DNA of 64,000 bases from Lophius americanus (Eukaryota > Chordata > Actinopteri > Lophiiformes > Lophiidae): the NCBI GenBank assembly GCA_037951165.1, contig JBBDHG010000019.1, positions 6,100,001 to 6,164,000 on the forward strand, in the 5' to 3' direction. Shown one piece after another: positions 22,151-34,790 of the stretch. The number at the start of each line of letters is the position of its first letter. Within the stretch, counting starts at the first letter, position 1. Position numbers and translations under genes: made by a program. The notes under the pieces were generated by a model. It had not been told where the DNA came from. It made no database searches and was given only the letters and a program-made list of their open reading frames with translations.

Positions 22151-24780
22151 AAGAAGAAGAATTTGAAATGGCCGAGCCAAAGGCCAGTCGACCAAGAACC
22201 AGGAATAGTCCAAAACTGTTAACTAATATTTATTGTTTCTCTGCAATCAATCATCCAGTCCCTGGATGCAAGTACAGCTGTTGCTCATGATCGCCAAAGA
22301 TCACATTCCTTCAAACAGTATTTCAAGGGGAGAAATGTACATCTTAATTAATTGGAATAACTTGAAAGCATGGCTGGAGACAAAGGAAATACTCTTCAAA
22401 GTCCCACTGCTTAACTTCAGACACATTGATTCATTTAGAAGGAAAGATTAGGATGTTGTAGATGGATCATGAAAACTTAAACAGGAGTCAAACACTGGAG
22501 GAGAAGTTGAAGCACAGCAGGATTTGGAGTTTTAACGGCTGTTTATGATCCTAGGAGGCATGTTGTCTGCTGAAGGTCGGGTCTTCAGAGTGTGGCTTTG
22601 ATATCAATATCTTGGGGCTGTTAATGTTTTAAGGCTTTCAATGGGGCCAAGATTTTTGTCAGAGACACCAGCTGAGCTGGGTAGACACATCAGAGTTATT
22701 CTTGCCTGAAAGAGATATTTGACCATGTTTTGCTGAGATAAACGATGCGGCCAGTGGCTGCTTTATATGAAAAACTTGTTTTGGTCATATGTGAAATGAG
22801 TGGTTGCCGAGTTAACAAAAACTCAATTAAAACAGTGTTTGAACTTGGTCAACGGCGAAGAATCATCAGTCATTGGCCCAGCATAGGGCCAGTGACCACC
22901 AGACTCTGATATGAGAGCCTCTACATGGATCAATACATGGAATGACCCCTGCAGTGAGAGAAACTTTGTAGGAGAGTATAGATTTCAGTTTAAACGTGCT
23001 GGTTTTCCGGACAATAGATGCGGGGCTCCTTAGCAGTACTGCGCAGATACTGAGCTTCTGATTGTAAGGTGTACGCCTGTAATAATGCCTGTTCTCTTTG
23101 TTTGTTTAGTATCGGCGGCACATGAAGGAGGTGTGATGATGGAGCCTGGTGACTGTTGCTCTGCAGAGTGGGAAAGCTGTCGTGTCCAGTCCACACATGT
23201 GGGAAAGACAAGCCCTTTTTGGTTGGGAAGTCCCCTCGTCAGATTGGACAGGGTTTATCTTCATTTCTCAAACCATCAGGTCTTTATTCCTACATTATTT
23301 GAACATTCATTTGAATTTTCCAAAGACAGATACATGCTTGAACTGTCAAGTTAATCTGGATTGTTTGGCAATTTATGGCAAGACATTTCAAACTCTCATC
23401 TTCAGTGCATCTATGTGCTGATTGACCAACCGGCAAAGTTGCAAATCACCATCACTTTGGTCAAGTGTGAGTTTGAAATGGTTGTTTTGACTTCCTCTAG
23501 CTTCTGAGGTGAAAGAAAAAATAAGGCAGCAAGTATCCAAGGCTTAGAACAGTACAAAATGTTATGCAACATGACATAGAGTTTAAAAGGATATGAATCT
23601 TTGCTGAACTGCTGAAAAAAAAAAATCTGGATATGAGTGTGTCTTCACTAAAGTAAAAATGTAAAATCCCTGTTGTGATCCTTATTTTGGCAGCACTGTA
23701 TTTTGATGGCCATTTGTGATTCAGGCACATGAGTTGCTTTGCCGCTGTGTCATGACTATGAGAGTCAAGAGTGGAAATATCACTAACACATTTCTACAAG
23801 GTATAAAACCAAAGCCAACTCAATAACATGTTTTCAATGCAAAATTTGCAGCTCCGGTTATTTTCTCAGGACTCTAATTTGTTAAAATTGAGAGTCATCC
23901 ACAGTATTAGACAAAGCTTATTATAGCTGGAAATTAAATTTTGTGGGAGAGCTACTCATGTACAGCTTGTTGCAGTTTTGTGTCCAATGCTACCTCAGGA
24001 TGTGATGTGCCGTTTACGTACAGCCATATTACCTGATTTCCATATGTCAGCAGTTAGCTTGGAATTCACTTATAACAAATATAATGATGATGAATGATGT
24101 ACAAAATTGTTTTAACCGGGAATACACTTGTGTATTGGTGTTGAATAAGAACCCCTTTCTCAGAAAACTAAAACAAAATAATTCTGAGTGAAAACATTAT
24201 TTAATCAGGAAATTCCTGAATGAACCGGTATATGACCTTATGTTCTAACAGAGGAAGGGCATGGCATCACTGGGGATTTGAAGTTAATATGATGAATGTT
24301 GTGTCTTGTAAGTCTGTTTTATCAGGAATCTTCACCTGCATAGCAAACACCAAATAAAATTGAGAAGAATTCATCAATCATAAAGGATCAGACAAGAAGA
24401 GTCGGCGACATTTCAGAATTTGTTCGGTTGTCAACCAGTAGTAAGTGGCAAAATTAATCAAGTTTATCTTTGAAACGTCAACTCGAATCAACTTCACTGG
24501 GTATGTTTTGCCCTTTGACATCATTTGTATGCAGCAGTTAGCTCACCGCTCACAGAGGCAGCTGTAATGCACAAAACCACTCACCATGCTCACACACACA
24601 CGTTGCACCGGGTGCACATGAAAATATGCAAATGAACAATTCACTGCTGTAAATATATAGTTGCACATGCTTTGCATTACTTGTGCAAATGTACACACCC
24701 GCATTCTCTCGCACGTACATGCCAATACTTAAAATGCCCATTCAACTCACATGATGCATATATCCATGAATCCTCATGCA
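22151..24780. other. No gene seen
   Basis: About 2.6 kb without a feature I can support. Short frames at 22990-23421 overlap each other on both strands and show no family features. No LTR was found next to the Gypsy relic. Confidence 0.5.
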
Positions 24781-25179
24781 TACTGTCCACACAACCACCC
24801 ACCCACCCACACTCGCTGCATAGTGTGGGTGTGGGATCACTCTGATTGGATTTTAGAAAAAATTAGGAAGAGTAAAAAAAGGAAGTTTTTCTCTTTGTAT
24901 CAGTTGAAATAACACTGACTGACAGGCAGTTGAAAGGTTGCTTTGGAGACCCGTCACTCTGTGAGAGGCCTCCAAGCCCTTCACAGCCTTACAAAAAAAC
25001 AGTGTTACAGGAGGGTAAGCATCCTGTGAGGCCCTCCATCTTGACTGCTGCTCCCTCACCGCTCCACAACACACACAAGAGCTGACATATAGAATCTCTG
25101 ACATACACGTACAAACAAACATACCTGCTAGCTGAGGGAGAAACTGAGATCACAGGAGGTGAACGATGTCACAGCAGGA
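24781..25179. other. No gene seen; short (CCCA)n
   Basis: A small CCACCCACCCACCCAC tract at about 24797-24812. Otherwise unannotated. Confidence 0.5.
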
Positions 25180-25830
25180 GCTGTAACATCCCTCTTCTGC
25201 TCCTTTTCTTTCCTCCTCTATCTCTCCAGGGGTTATTGCTGACAGCACCGCATCCCCTTCCCCCACCTGACCTTATTCGCTGACCTTTCCTTCTGACCTC
25301 CTGTAATCCTCCCACCTGCTACTCTCTGTCTTCTTTCCTTCCCTTTGGCTTCCTCCTCTCCCCTTCCGCCCTCTTGCAGCTAAAACCCCTATAGCCTCTT
25401 TCTGTCATTTTCACCCTCCCCCTCTCTTATTCACTCTTGTCACCCCCAAGTATTCCTGTCACCTTTCCTTCTCCTCCTCTCCGTCCTTATTGCGCTCACC
25501 CCTCCAGTCAACCAAGATTCTATCAGCCTCTCAACTCCCTTCTTTCACCCCTCTCTTATAGCGATGAAAAACCCTGGCTGTCACTTCACCTCCTCTCCGA
25601 TCTCTCAACCTTCATCACCACCGCCACCACCTGTCAATCTACCTTGTTACATGACCCACTTACAGTACATGTCACAGGCCCTCCTCCACTCACTCATTTC
25701 TTATCTTTCCTCTCTCCCCAGTTTTCAGTCTTTCAGCTCGTGAGCCCTCTTACGTGTCCTATACACACAAACACTCACACACACATACACACACCCACAT
25801 ACACAAACCTGACTGACTGTCTGACCTACC
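25180..25830. repeat. Polypyrimidine belt with short CA tracts
   Basis: About 550 bp in which the plus strand is strongly C/T-rich (CTCC, TTCC, CCTCT words), followed by CACACA patches at 25765-25805. The 137-codon Ser/Pro/Thr-rich frame at 25437-25850 is a composition artefact, not a gene. Confidence 0.7.
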
Positions 25831-26065
25831 ACTATACCATACCCTCTTAGCACTAAAAGCCATTACTTACGTAAAATCTGGGTACACCAAACTTTAAATG
25901 TCATGTACCTAATCCAGAATAGCTTTACATCCTTCCTCCAACCCCCAGACTTCTCACTATAAAGCATTTTGTTTGTTTGTAAAGCATCTGCACATACAAA
26001 AAGTTGAAAAAGACAAACTAACACACTCACTCACATACAGACACAAAAAAAGAGGTATGTATATA

Positions 26066-26167
26066 AACACACACACACACACACACACAGACACACACGC
26101 GCGCAAGCACGCTCGCTCGCACGTACGCTCACACGTACGCACGCACGCGCGCGCCCGCACGCTCACA
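26066..26167. repeat. Compound alternating purine-pyrimidine tract
   Basis: (CA)n runs into CGCGCGCAAGCACGCTCGCTCGC, ACGTACG words and a CGCGCGCG-like core, ending at GCACGCTCAC. The 100 bp are almost strictly alternating purine/pyrimidine and locally GC-rich in AT-rich surroundings. Confidence 0.9.
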
Positions 26168-28639
26168 AACATATTACTACACATGTAATGTATGTATATG
26201 TATATTTATAAAATGTAATTATAGGAGACCGGATAAAAAATAAAATCCTACAATTTATTTTGATTTCAAACTTTTCAATGCATTACGGTACCCATCTCAT
26301 ACCCACACACATTTCTTTTAGAAAAGGAGTTGGCAGCCGAGCCTTCTAGCTTGCCTAGTCAACTTATCAACTAGTCGACTAATTTTTTCCCCGCATTCAT
26401 CTGGCTTCCGTCTTACTATCATTTATCCATATTTCTATCACCTACAAACATAGACAACAAGGTTACCCTTGGTTTAAGTCAAGTTCATTGAGCAGGTTAG
26501 TGATGGTTTTGATTCAACCTGTCTGGGGAAGATTGATAAATTCAAAAAGGCGTGTATGTGTGTATGTTTTTGCCTAAATTAAATGTATTATTATTATTAT
26601 TATTACACACTGCGCTGCTTTTACCTTAAATTAATCAGAATTCCTCATATGAAAAAATCATGTAACAAAAAAAAAAACTAAATTGAAGAACGTTTTTAGC
26701 TCTTGGTGTACTGAAGATGTGTGGACTTCCCAGCTGGTATTAATGATTATGATGCCATCAACGTGTGCCTATTCATGATCTGAGCATCAAGGGTGGCCAA
26801 ATGGTGCTCTCTCATTAAATCAATATATTTTTGATCATAAGGATGCTATGTTTTATTTTGGCTCCAACATGTTAAGACAAAATGATAGACCTGGATTTGT
26901 GTGACAATCAATGAACTGTGGTTTCAGAACCATAGACAGTGCTGTGGAGGTTGTGTGCTCTCCATGGTGCTGAAACAGAGTGACTTCACTCTAGTGCTGG
27001 GTCTGATACTAGCTTTTATTATTAATGTGAAAGTTAATAATAACATTAACTTTTCAGTTATTATTTCTCAATAGAAGTAAAGATGGCATTTGGTTACAGT
27101 GGCCTTCTCCCCTTTAAATATTTGCCTTTGCATTCAGATTTTTTCAAAATATGGAATATGGAATTTGTCTTATTTTCCCGCTGTCTCTGGAATAACCAAC
27201 TGGAATGAAATGAAATGAAATGAAAATGTATGGTCCAAAAGGTATATGGTTGTATGTATACATGTGTCCATGTTATGTCATTGTATATATGTATATATAA
27301 ATGTATTTGGTTACAAAAGTGTTGACATGTTTTGTTAAATGGGAGGTCCAACCTTTTTTTTTTTTCTTCCTTTTTTTAAAAATATACTTTTTTGTTTTGT
27401 TTTCTTGTACTTTTTCATTATTTTTTATCCTCTCAACTCTGTTATGTTATCCATCTTTCATCTTTTCTTTATTCATGGTTTTTATGTCATTGTTATCATT
27501 TTGTTGCAATTTTTATTTACTAATCAGACTTGGATAACGTTAACGTTAATGTTGTAGTTCCCAGGGGTGGAAATGAGGGTTGGAACCTACAAAAGCAGTA
27601 TAAAATAGGATAGGGCTGGCAGAGGTTGGGTTGGGCTAATGTGTGGTTTATTAACTATTTTGTATTAATTATGTTTTCCTGTATTATGTATACTATAATG
27701 GGACGGAAAAACTGAAAAACAGATCTGCAAAAAAAAAAAAACCCAAAAAACTATCTAACTATCTAACTAACTAACTTCTATGTGCAGGAATGTCTCACAC
27801 AATCATCAAACCAGCACCAACATGCTTTTCATTGTATCTCCTCTTTGCTTTCTAAGTCACAAATGCTGCAGTGCGCATGTTTTTCTAAAAGATAAATCTC
27901 CAGCAGCTCTGGGCCGGTAATGTCTTAATGATGTGAAATGTCCCCATTTTTTTGAGCCATTTCAACCTTTTTTCACTCATTTCAGACCTTATTTTACATG
28001 CGACACCTTCTGTGCTGATGTGGGTAGAGAAGAAAAGAAACAAATTTGATTGCTGATTTTCTTTTCACGTGTCCTTTTGTCTGATGACGGCAGTGAAAAC
28101 AAAAAGATGGAGCGAGGCTGGAGAGGTCATTAATGGCTTTCTTTCAATAAATCACAGAGGGGGTGATTATGTTGGTTGTTGGACTTTTTATGTAATTTAT
28201 TTAAGTGTACTGAAACCATTACAGATACTTACAAATATACCCTCTGCCATTTCTAATATGGGGTGACATTGTAGAAGTGTAAGTTTTTTAGTATTTTCTG
28301 AAAAGCCAGTTTGCGATCCTTTTTCGGTGTTATGGCTCTTCATTTAGTAATTTGCGAAACGGATGTCTGTATTTAATGATTAACAAATCAGTTATTAAAT
28401 TATTTGCAGGCATGTACGCTTTTTGAGAGAACCTAAATAATAAAAATCAAAGAAAACTTTGATTTTCAAAGCTTTTATAATGAGACGGGTATATGACAGG
28501 ATGGTTTGTGTATTTATTTCTTAGTTCCCCATTTAGTTGAGTGTCTGGATGAAAATGCCAGAATGTTGGACAATAAATATGTTTTATAATTTAATTTCAG
28601 TCCAGTTTTGTTAGTTTGTTTAGCAGTTTTAAAATGTTA
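26168..28639. other. No gene seen; small simple repeats
   Basis: Contains (ATT)7 at about 26586-26606, preceded by AAATTAAATG as in the ATT-tailed elements. It also has (ATGAA)n at about 27204-27227, a T-rich patch at 27353-27378, and (CTAA)n near 27752-27776. The stretch 28060-28150 is less AT-biased but not recognisable as an exon. Confidence 0.5.
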
Positions 28640-29290
28640 TACTTCATAGCAGAGTTTCACCCAAATTTTCCCAACCGTTGATGTATCTTACGCACATCAT
28701 ATTTTACTATATTACTATATTTCCTAATATATTTAACTTTATCTACCGCGGGGAATCTTTTTTTTTTAATAAAAACACAGTTTAAGACTCCTTGTGGGTT
28801 GAATCCAAAGCAACTGCATTTCTGTCCGGTCTCACCCTTGAAGCTTATTCAGTTGTACTTCATTTCTACTTGTTCTACTGAAAAAGCCTCTTGGATGAGA
28901 GGTGAAACCTCTTCAAGAAGTAAGAATCTACACGGACACTGTTTTCAGACATAGTTCCTAAACGTTGTTCAGATTTAGTCCAAATTTGGTGCATATAAAT
29001 TGAGTCAAGGATAAATATCTTCTTATTATATATCTTTTTGACCGCTACTCCGCAACTACATGTCCAGTTATATCCAAATTGGCTCATATATTCTGTCATG
29101 TTTTATTTCTGAGCTCAAAAAAAGTATTGAACAGAACTTCATAGAAATACTTTGGTTCAGTCATTATGGACTGTTTGAGATTATTAACGAATTACATTTA
29201 ATTTGTGTAGTTAAATCAGGGGTGTTGCATGTACAACGCAGGGGAATGTTAGTTCTTAGTTCTTGTCAAGTAAACATGCTCAAAATGTTT
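28640..29290 (-). repeat. Family A block (reverse)
   Basis: Contains the exact reverse complement of the 19-nt core (ATTTAGTCCAAATTTGGTG at 28973-28991), a second diverged core TATATCCAAATTGGCTCATA near 29070, and an upstream decayed unit at 28640-28790. Its downstream portion (ACTTCATAGAAATACTTTGG, TTATGGACTGTTTGAGATTA) aligns with 58799-58940. Confidence 0.7.
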
Positions 29291-29576
29291 CAATGTTCAA
29301 ACTGAAACTGTCAACTGTATAGATTTACGTTGAGTGAGGACTGATATACCGAGATAGTATTTGATTTTATTCCATGATTTATGTAAATGACATTCTCAAA
29401 CCGTACATCTGAAACATCTCACAACGTCGATGTCTCTCACATCTGAGCTCTTTTTGATTTGTTTCTTCAAACAGAAAAAACAGCATCGGGGAATATTTAA
29501 TATTAAAGCTACTGGAAAAAGAGCCACTGACTGATATTATATGATTACAACTAAAGAAAGATATAATCTTGAATCT

Positions 29577-29620
29577 ATCTGCCATCCATCAATCTTTATT
29601 GGGATTGATGGATGGCAGAT
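29577..29620. repeat. Perfect inverted repeat, 17-bp arms, 10-nt loop
   Basis: ATCTGCCATCCATCAAT (29577-29593) and ATTGATGGATGGCAGAT (29604-29620) are exact complements around CTTTATTGGG. Confidence 0.95.
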
Positions 29621-30865
29621 GAACCCAGAACCCTTGTGCTGTGGCACCAATCTCCGCTGATATTAAGCGACCCTCTGTGGCTCATCTCTGGGGGTGGGGG
29701 GATCCCAGAGTGTTTTCAGATGAAATTTAAGATTCTCTGTATTTGTATGTATGTACTTCTCAGCTTCTTTCACGTGGTTAGTGTCCCAAAATGAAAATAA
29801 AAGTCTGTTAAATATTATCAGACAAAATTCAGCGAAAATGCAGTATAGTTGATACATTCACTCAAGCAGCAATTTTCTCTCATTCCATTTTTCGGCCTTT
29901 CTCTGATGAGGCCTAGTTTCTAAACATCTGCATTTGAATGCATTAAAACTTCCTGCTCAAATGGCTTGAAGCATGGCGACCATATCGTCTCAATGGTTGC
30001 CATGGTGAATCACAGTATCTGAGCTCCATTGACAATGGCTTTTGTTTGTCGTTGTGCACGATCTTGACTCAAAGTTAACTGACTCAGAATTGAATTCAGA
30101 TCAGTAGTTCTCAAACCGGAAATCCCGATGAGTTTCTCATCTCAGTGTTGGATAGCCCATTTGTTAAGCCCACTTCTTGAATGAATGTTTGTATGCAGTG
30201 TCATGTCCCTCCTGAGTCTGTCCTGCTGTCTGCTGCTCTCTTTGCCTCACTGACTGTCAGTCCCTCTGGCTGTATGTAAACGATCCAGCATACGATTAGT
30301 CATTTCATGCTCTACCTCTGTCTATCTGTCTCTCTCTGCCTCTGTGTTCATGCACAAGAACTTGCATTTTTGTGCAGTCATGTAGAGACTCATTGACTGT
30401 CACTGCTTTCATAATCTACACTTGTTACTTCAATAGTATTTTTTCTAGTGTCATGCATCCTCCGTATTAGATTAGCCTAAACCACTCATTGGTGAACTCA
30501 GAATAACAATTACTGTCCTCAGTATATGTTCTGAATATATCTTGACAGACAGATAAACGCTCTGAAGACTGTTGCTCTCTTGTCCATAGGTTTATTGATG
30601 TTGCAATGGAAAGTCCTGAAATTAAAACATACAGAAATGGAAATTACCAATATGCTTACTTGTTACATTTACATACATCCAGTGAAAATATATATATAGA
30701 TATAAATCGATCGTTAATATGAATTAAACTAAGTAGTTTTTATGATAACAGCATTTACATATTTATAGTGCTTCTAAGGTAAACTAACACCACATATTTT
30801 AACATGTAATCAATTACCTATTTACCTTTATAACATTTTTTCATCTTTCAATGAATTGTGTACAG
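29621..30865. other. No gene seen
   Basis: Unannotated. A CTGTCTGCTGCTCTC / TCTGTCTATCTGTCTCTCTC pyrimidine-rich patch lies at about 30210-30350. Confidence 0.5.
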
Positions 30866-30945
30866 CAGCGGCCCTAAATAGGCGACCGACGGTCCGCATC
30901 CGGCCCACGAGCTGCCTATCTGCGGACCCTGAGCTCAATGTGTGA
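30866..30945. mobile_element. hAT-like terminal fragment (tentative)
   Basis: CAGCGGCCCTAAATAGGCGA followed by GGTCCGCATCCGGCCCACGA resembles the 'CAGCGG..cCGGCCCgCG' ends of hAT/Charlie-type DNA transposons. The opposite end was not found. Confidence 0.35.
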
Positions 30946-30999
30946 CATGTGGGTTTGCATGGACAGCCTCGGAAAAGATGTCTGATTGGAAATAAAATG

Positions 31000-31545
31000 C
31001 TGCATGTAAATACCCCTTTCCGAATGGAAAGAACCTTTCCAAAATTACACTTACACATTCCTTTGCAAAGAGGAAATTCTTTCCAATAGCCATTCCCTGC
31101 ATATAAACGCTATAGTGGATAGCTTTCTGTTTGAGTTATATCTGGGCATGCCCAGCTTCATGACGTAATGCTCTGTCAAGTTTTTATCAGCGCCGCATCT
31201 TAAATACGGCGACTTCAAAAACTACCGGTCTTCATCGGAGAGTGTTTTATTCATTGCAACTTTGAAATATTTTAACATATTTGGATGGTTAGATGGGCGA
31301 AAAGTCCCTTCAACGCATGCCCTATTTGTCGTATTCTTCTTCTGGGCACTTGTTGGCGGTCGGCGCCCAACTCACCGAAGCATTATCGCCACCCTATGAA
31401 CGGGAGTGTGGATTGTCTGCGGATGTATGAAAGTGTTTCTCGATTAGTTGAGTCGATGCAGGTAAACACCAGTTCGGAAAATGAGTTGCAATTCGGAAAA
31501 GTTTAATTCGGAGAGGAGAAAAGTGTCCCATGTAAACCCACCATA
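31000..31545. mobile_element. MITE-like segment with imperfect terminal inverted repeats
   Basis: The left end CATGTAAATACCCCTTTCCG and the right end, read backwards as TTTACATGGGACACTTTTCT then CTCCGAATTAAAC, are related, and 'TTCGGA/TCCGAA' words are scattered inside. The interior is GC-richer than its neighbours, has no conserved frame, and contains GACGTAA and GGCGCCCAACTC. It could be a Harbinger-type non-autonomous element. Exact ends and target duplication are not resolved. Confidence 0.4.
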
Positions 31546-32449
31546 GGTAGTGTGTGTTATTTGGTTTGATCAGCACGTCTAAATGGGCTGTCATCTCCAT
31601 GCCAATGATATGCTGATAGGCTTTTATTCACTGACACAATAACAAAAAGCAGATTGAGCAGAGTGCTGCTCACTCTGATTGGCGTGGGTGTTGGGTAAGC
31701 ACAAGATGCCTTTTCTCTCATTAAGCACCAGTGTATGACCAAAAAATAGTTGTTCATTGCACTTTGATTCCTAAGGTCTTGATATATTTGTTTACCAAAG
31801 CATTCTTTGGAGGTGTTTGTTTTATGTTGAATTTATGTAAAAATGGAAATGGCATTTTATTTAGTTTTAGTACGTATTTCTGTTGTTGTTTTGAATGAAA
31901 AGGACATTTTGCTTTGAATATAACAGTATTATGGCTTGTGGCTTGAACGACTTTATTAAATTACCTTTGATTCATTGAAACACGCAACTTTTAAGACCCA
32001 CTTATTTATTTATAAATGGCTTGCGACTCTGATAATGCTAAAACGAAAAACAAATTAAACCAATTTTTACTGTTGAAATCGGGATCAGAGCTCGCTTACA
32101 TAACTGTCAGAAGCACATTGCATTGAGGCATACTGGGGCATGATGAGTTCAATGTCTATTCAGAAACAATGGATTTAGAAAAACAGAATTGTAACATCAT
32201 AGTCATCAAGAGGTATTCAAATGTAATATTGTAAAATGTAGTTTTGTAAAGAAACTTGAATAAAAGCTTTTTGAAGAAATTTGTAGATGTTTTCATGGCA
32301 ATATCAAATTGATATTAGAGAGGGAATTGTGAAACCTTTTTTTGCTAAAAGATATAACCTTTCTTAATGTCCCCAACCATCATTGAACAGGAGTTCCCAC
32401 TTTATCACAGTGCCAACACAGACCCTAAGAACACCCACATTTTCAACTA
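31546..32449. other. No gene seen
   Basis: AT-rich unannotated DNA. Confidence 0.5.
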
Positions 32450-32585
32450 TAGGCTTATAAATTCAAATATATTGCATCTTTATGGATTGTGGGAGGGAGA
32501 CTCACGCAAATGTTGTTAACACGCAAATTCCACACAGAAAGAACCAAAATGGATAGGAACCCAGAACCCTTTTTGCTGCAAGGCA
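32450..32585 (-). mobile_element. Repeat B fragment (reverse)
   Basis: Contains TGCATCTTTATGGATTGTGG, ACGCAAATTCCACACAGAAA and AACCCAGAACCC, then TTGCTGCAAGGC, in order. This is the middle and head of repeat B read backwards. Confidence 0.65.
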
Positions 32586-32944
32586 AATAAGAATACAATG
32601 TATACAAATATTCAAAAAAGCTCTAATTAAATTAAGTGTTTTATCTTGTCTGAAATTATACTATAACAACACTCTACTACTGTTCAATGTTTCTTGCACA
32701 GTATGCATACCCCTAGGATCTCTTTGGATACAACAGGGGATACAAGAGATTTTCCTCTTTTTGTTTGGCAAGTATAGTTTATGTAAAATAGTTTTAGTTT
32801 AACAAGTTAAACATTATATAAATATAATCTCAATTTCCACTAATCATTAACAAAAACCTGATTTTTCATCAATTTAGTGATGGATAGTGAACAATTGGAA
32901 CGTAGCACGTATGTGTCAGTGATGTGTGATAGTAATGGCACAAT
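32586..32944. other. No gene seen
   Basis: AT-rich spacer between repeat B and family A. Confidence 0.5.
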
Positions 32945-33310
32945 GCAGTCAGGCTTTATAAAATAATATTTTTTTCCATGAAAAATACAAGAGACATATC
33001 TCCTCATGTTGAGTCACATGCACCACATCTGGAGTAAACCAGACCAGCTATGAGGACGTAAAGTCTGAGAAACTGTTTTTTGTAAAAATCTCCCCCAAGT
33101 GAGTAAGAATATGTACTATCAGACTAAAACACTGCATAATAGACAGATCTGCTCAAGTTGATTCATATGCACAAAAATCTGACCAACAATTACGAATATT
33201 GTATGAAAAACAACGTTTTTCGTAAAAAGCACCCCCTAGGGAGTAAAATATGTCAAGTTCATTCAAATGAAGCAAATATGGACTGATCGAACCAACAATT
33301 AGGAGGAGGA
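32945..33310 (+). repeat. Family A array, three units (forward)
   Basis: Core blocks near 33020 (CACCACATCTGGAGTAAACC), 33170 (GCACAAAAATCTGACC) and 33270 (AGCAAATATGGACTGATCG). CTCCCCCAAGTGAGTAAGAA is near 33090, and CACCCCCTAGGGAGTAAAAT near 33230. Confidence 0.7.
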
Positions 33311-34384
33311 GGACAGAGAGAGTGAGCAAGTAACACTGCTCTCTTGAAGGCTTCTACCAATCACTACAGGCATGCATGATTCACCTGAGATGAGGAGAGA
33401 CGGACACCATTAGTGATTCAAGTGACCTAAACCTGAACAGCAGGGGGGAGAAACATGTAACACTTGCATTGATAAGTCTGTTTTAACCTTCCCCCCCTTT
33501 AAGAGTTTTTGTCCCTCCTTTGCTTTTGTGGACATTGCTGTATATATTTCACTGCTTTTAAGGGTTGCTTGTCTCTGCTCCCCTTCACCTATCCGCCTTC
33601 CCCCCGTGCTCTCAGGTGTGTTATTTATGACTCAGCCTGCTGGCCAGTGAATGTCTCTCCCTCCATTAATGCTCAACTCCTTCAGAACTCATTAGACTGT
33701 GAAGGACAATCTACCTGCTGCTGGAAAAAGAGAAGACAAGTGGCAATTTTTACTCTTATTCTCCCCCTGCTTGACAGCCATTACATATGGATGTGTGTTC
33801 TTAAGGGAAGGCTTGGTTGCTTTCAACAGAGCTGTGAATATTTTGCTTGGCCCGAATCCAATTGGATAAAATATCCGAGTGCTATAAGTGAAAATAGTCC
33901 CCAACAGTAATTTCTCAGCTGCTGTGCTTACCGCTGTTTGGGGGCTTTTCCAAATGAACATGGCGGTAGAAGGAAAGGAGATGAAAGAGACATCTGTTAA
34001 ATCATTCTTTTGCTTTTTGGAAGCAGTAGTGGACGTGAGCTGATGATTTTCTTAAATATGCGCTGGATGTATCTTTTCAGTTTCCTAACCAAAAGTGAAG
34101 CATATTATTGTATTTGTAATAGGTTTGGAAGGCATGAAAAAATTGCGGAATCATTTCAGCAATTATTATTATATATATTGCATATGGTATACTATGCCAT
34201 GCTCCACAAGCTTTACCATACTTTCAACGCTTTATTAATACTAAATAAAGGCATATTTTTATATTTGTCATTATATGAATTGATCCATCGACATTATTGA
34301 AATAAAGTGTGTGATTATTGACTGTTCATTTATACACAGAAATACATATTTTATTTTTTTTCCCATTCCATTGTTCTTATGCTT
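33311..34384. other. No gene seen; candidate constrained non-coding stretch
   Basis: The part at 33640-33970 has balanced composition and no repeat signature, unlike its surroundings. A 133-codon frame (33509-33910, +) crosses it without recognisable domains. Whether it is conserved cannot be judged from one sequence. Confidence 0.35.
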
Positions 34385-34790
34385 ATAAGGAGTCGGGTTG
34401 GGGTGGCAGCAGGCTAATAGGGGTATTCCAGATGTGTCTCTCCCCGGCGACACTCACCAGCTCATTCTCGGGGTTGCTGAGGTGTTCCTAGGCCAGATGA
34501 TAAATAATCCCTGCAGCAATTTATGGTTCTAACCAGTTGGACATGCATGGAAAACCTCCAAAGGGAGTTATCCTGATCAGTAGCCCGAACCACCTCCTTC
34601 TGCATAAAAAAGGAGCAGCATCCCAACCTCTGAGCTCCCTCCAGATGTCCAAGCTCTGCATGTTATCTCTTAGGCTCACACCAACCACCCAACGAAGGAA
34701 GCTCATTTCAGCTGCTTGTGTCCTTGAGAACAAGGTAACTACCCCAAGCTGATGATCATAGGTGAGGGTTGGAATGTATTCATGCAATTT
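34385..34790 (-). mobile_element. RTE/Rex3-type LINE, 3' end fragment
   Basis: The minus strand at 34521-34787 reads a C-terminal RTE block: LTYDHQLGVVTLFSRTQAAE, then MSFLRWVVGVSLRDN, then PFGGFPCMSNW. The segment 34385-34520 carries the decayed last part, including the family's TTCTCGGGGTTGCTGAGGTG-like word. Truncated and diverged. Confidence 0.8.

Noticed and set aside
23085..23421. Possible exon after TTTGTTTGTTTAG near 23100
   Set aside because: Acceptor-like tract present, but no consensus donor follows and the overlapping frames match nothing I know.
25437..25850. 137-codon Pro/Ser/Thr-rich frame
   Set aside because: Follows directly from the polypyrimidine composition. No motif, and it ends in a CA tract.
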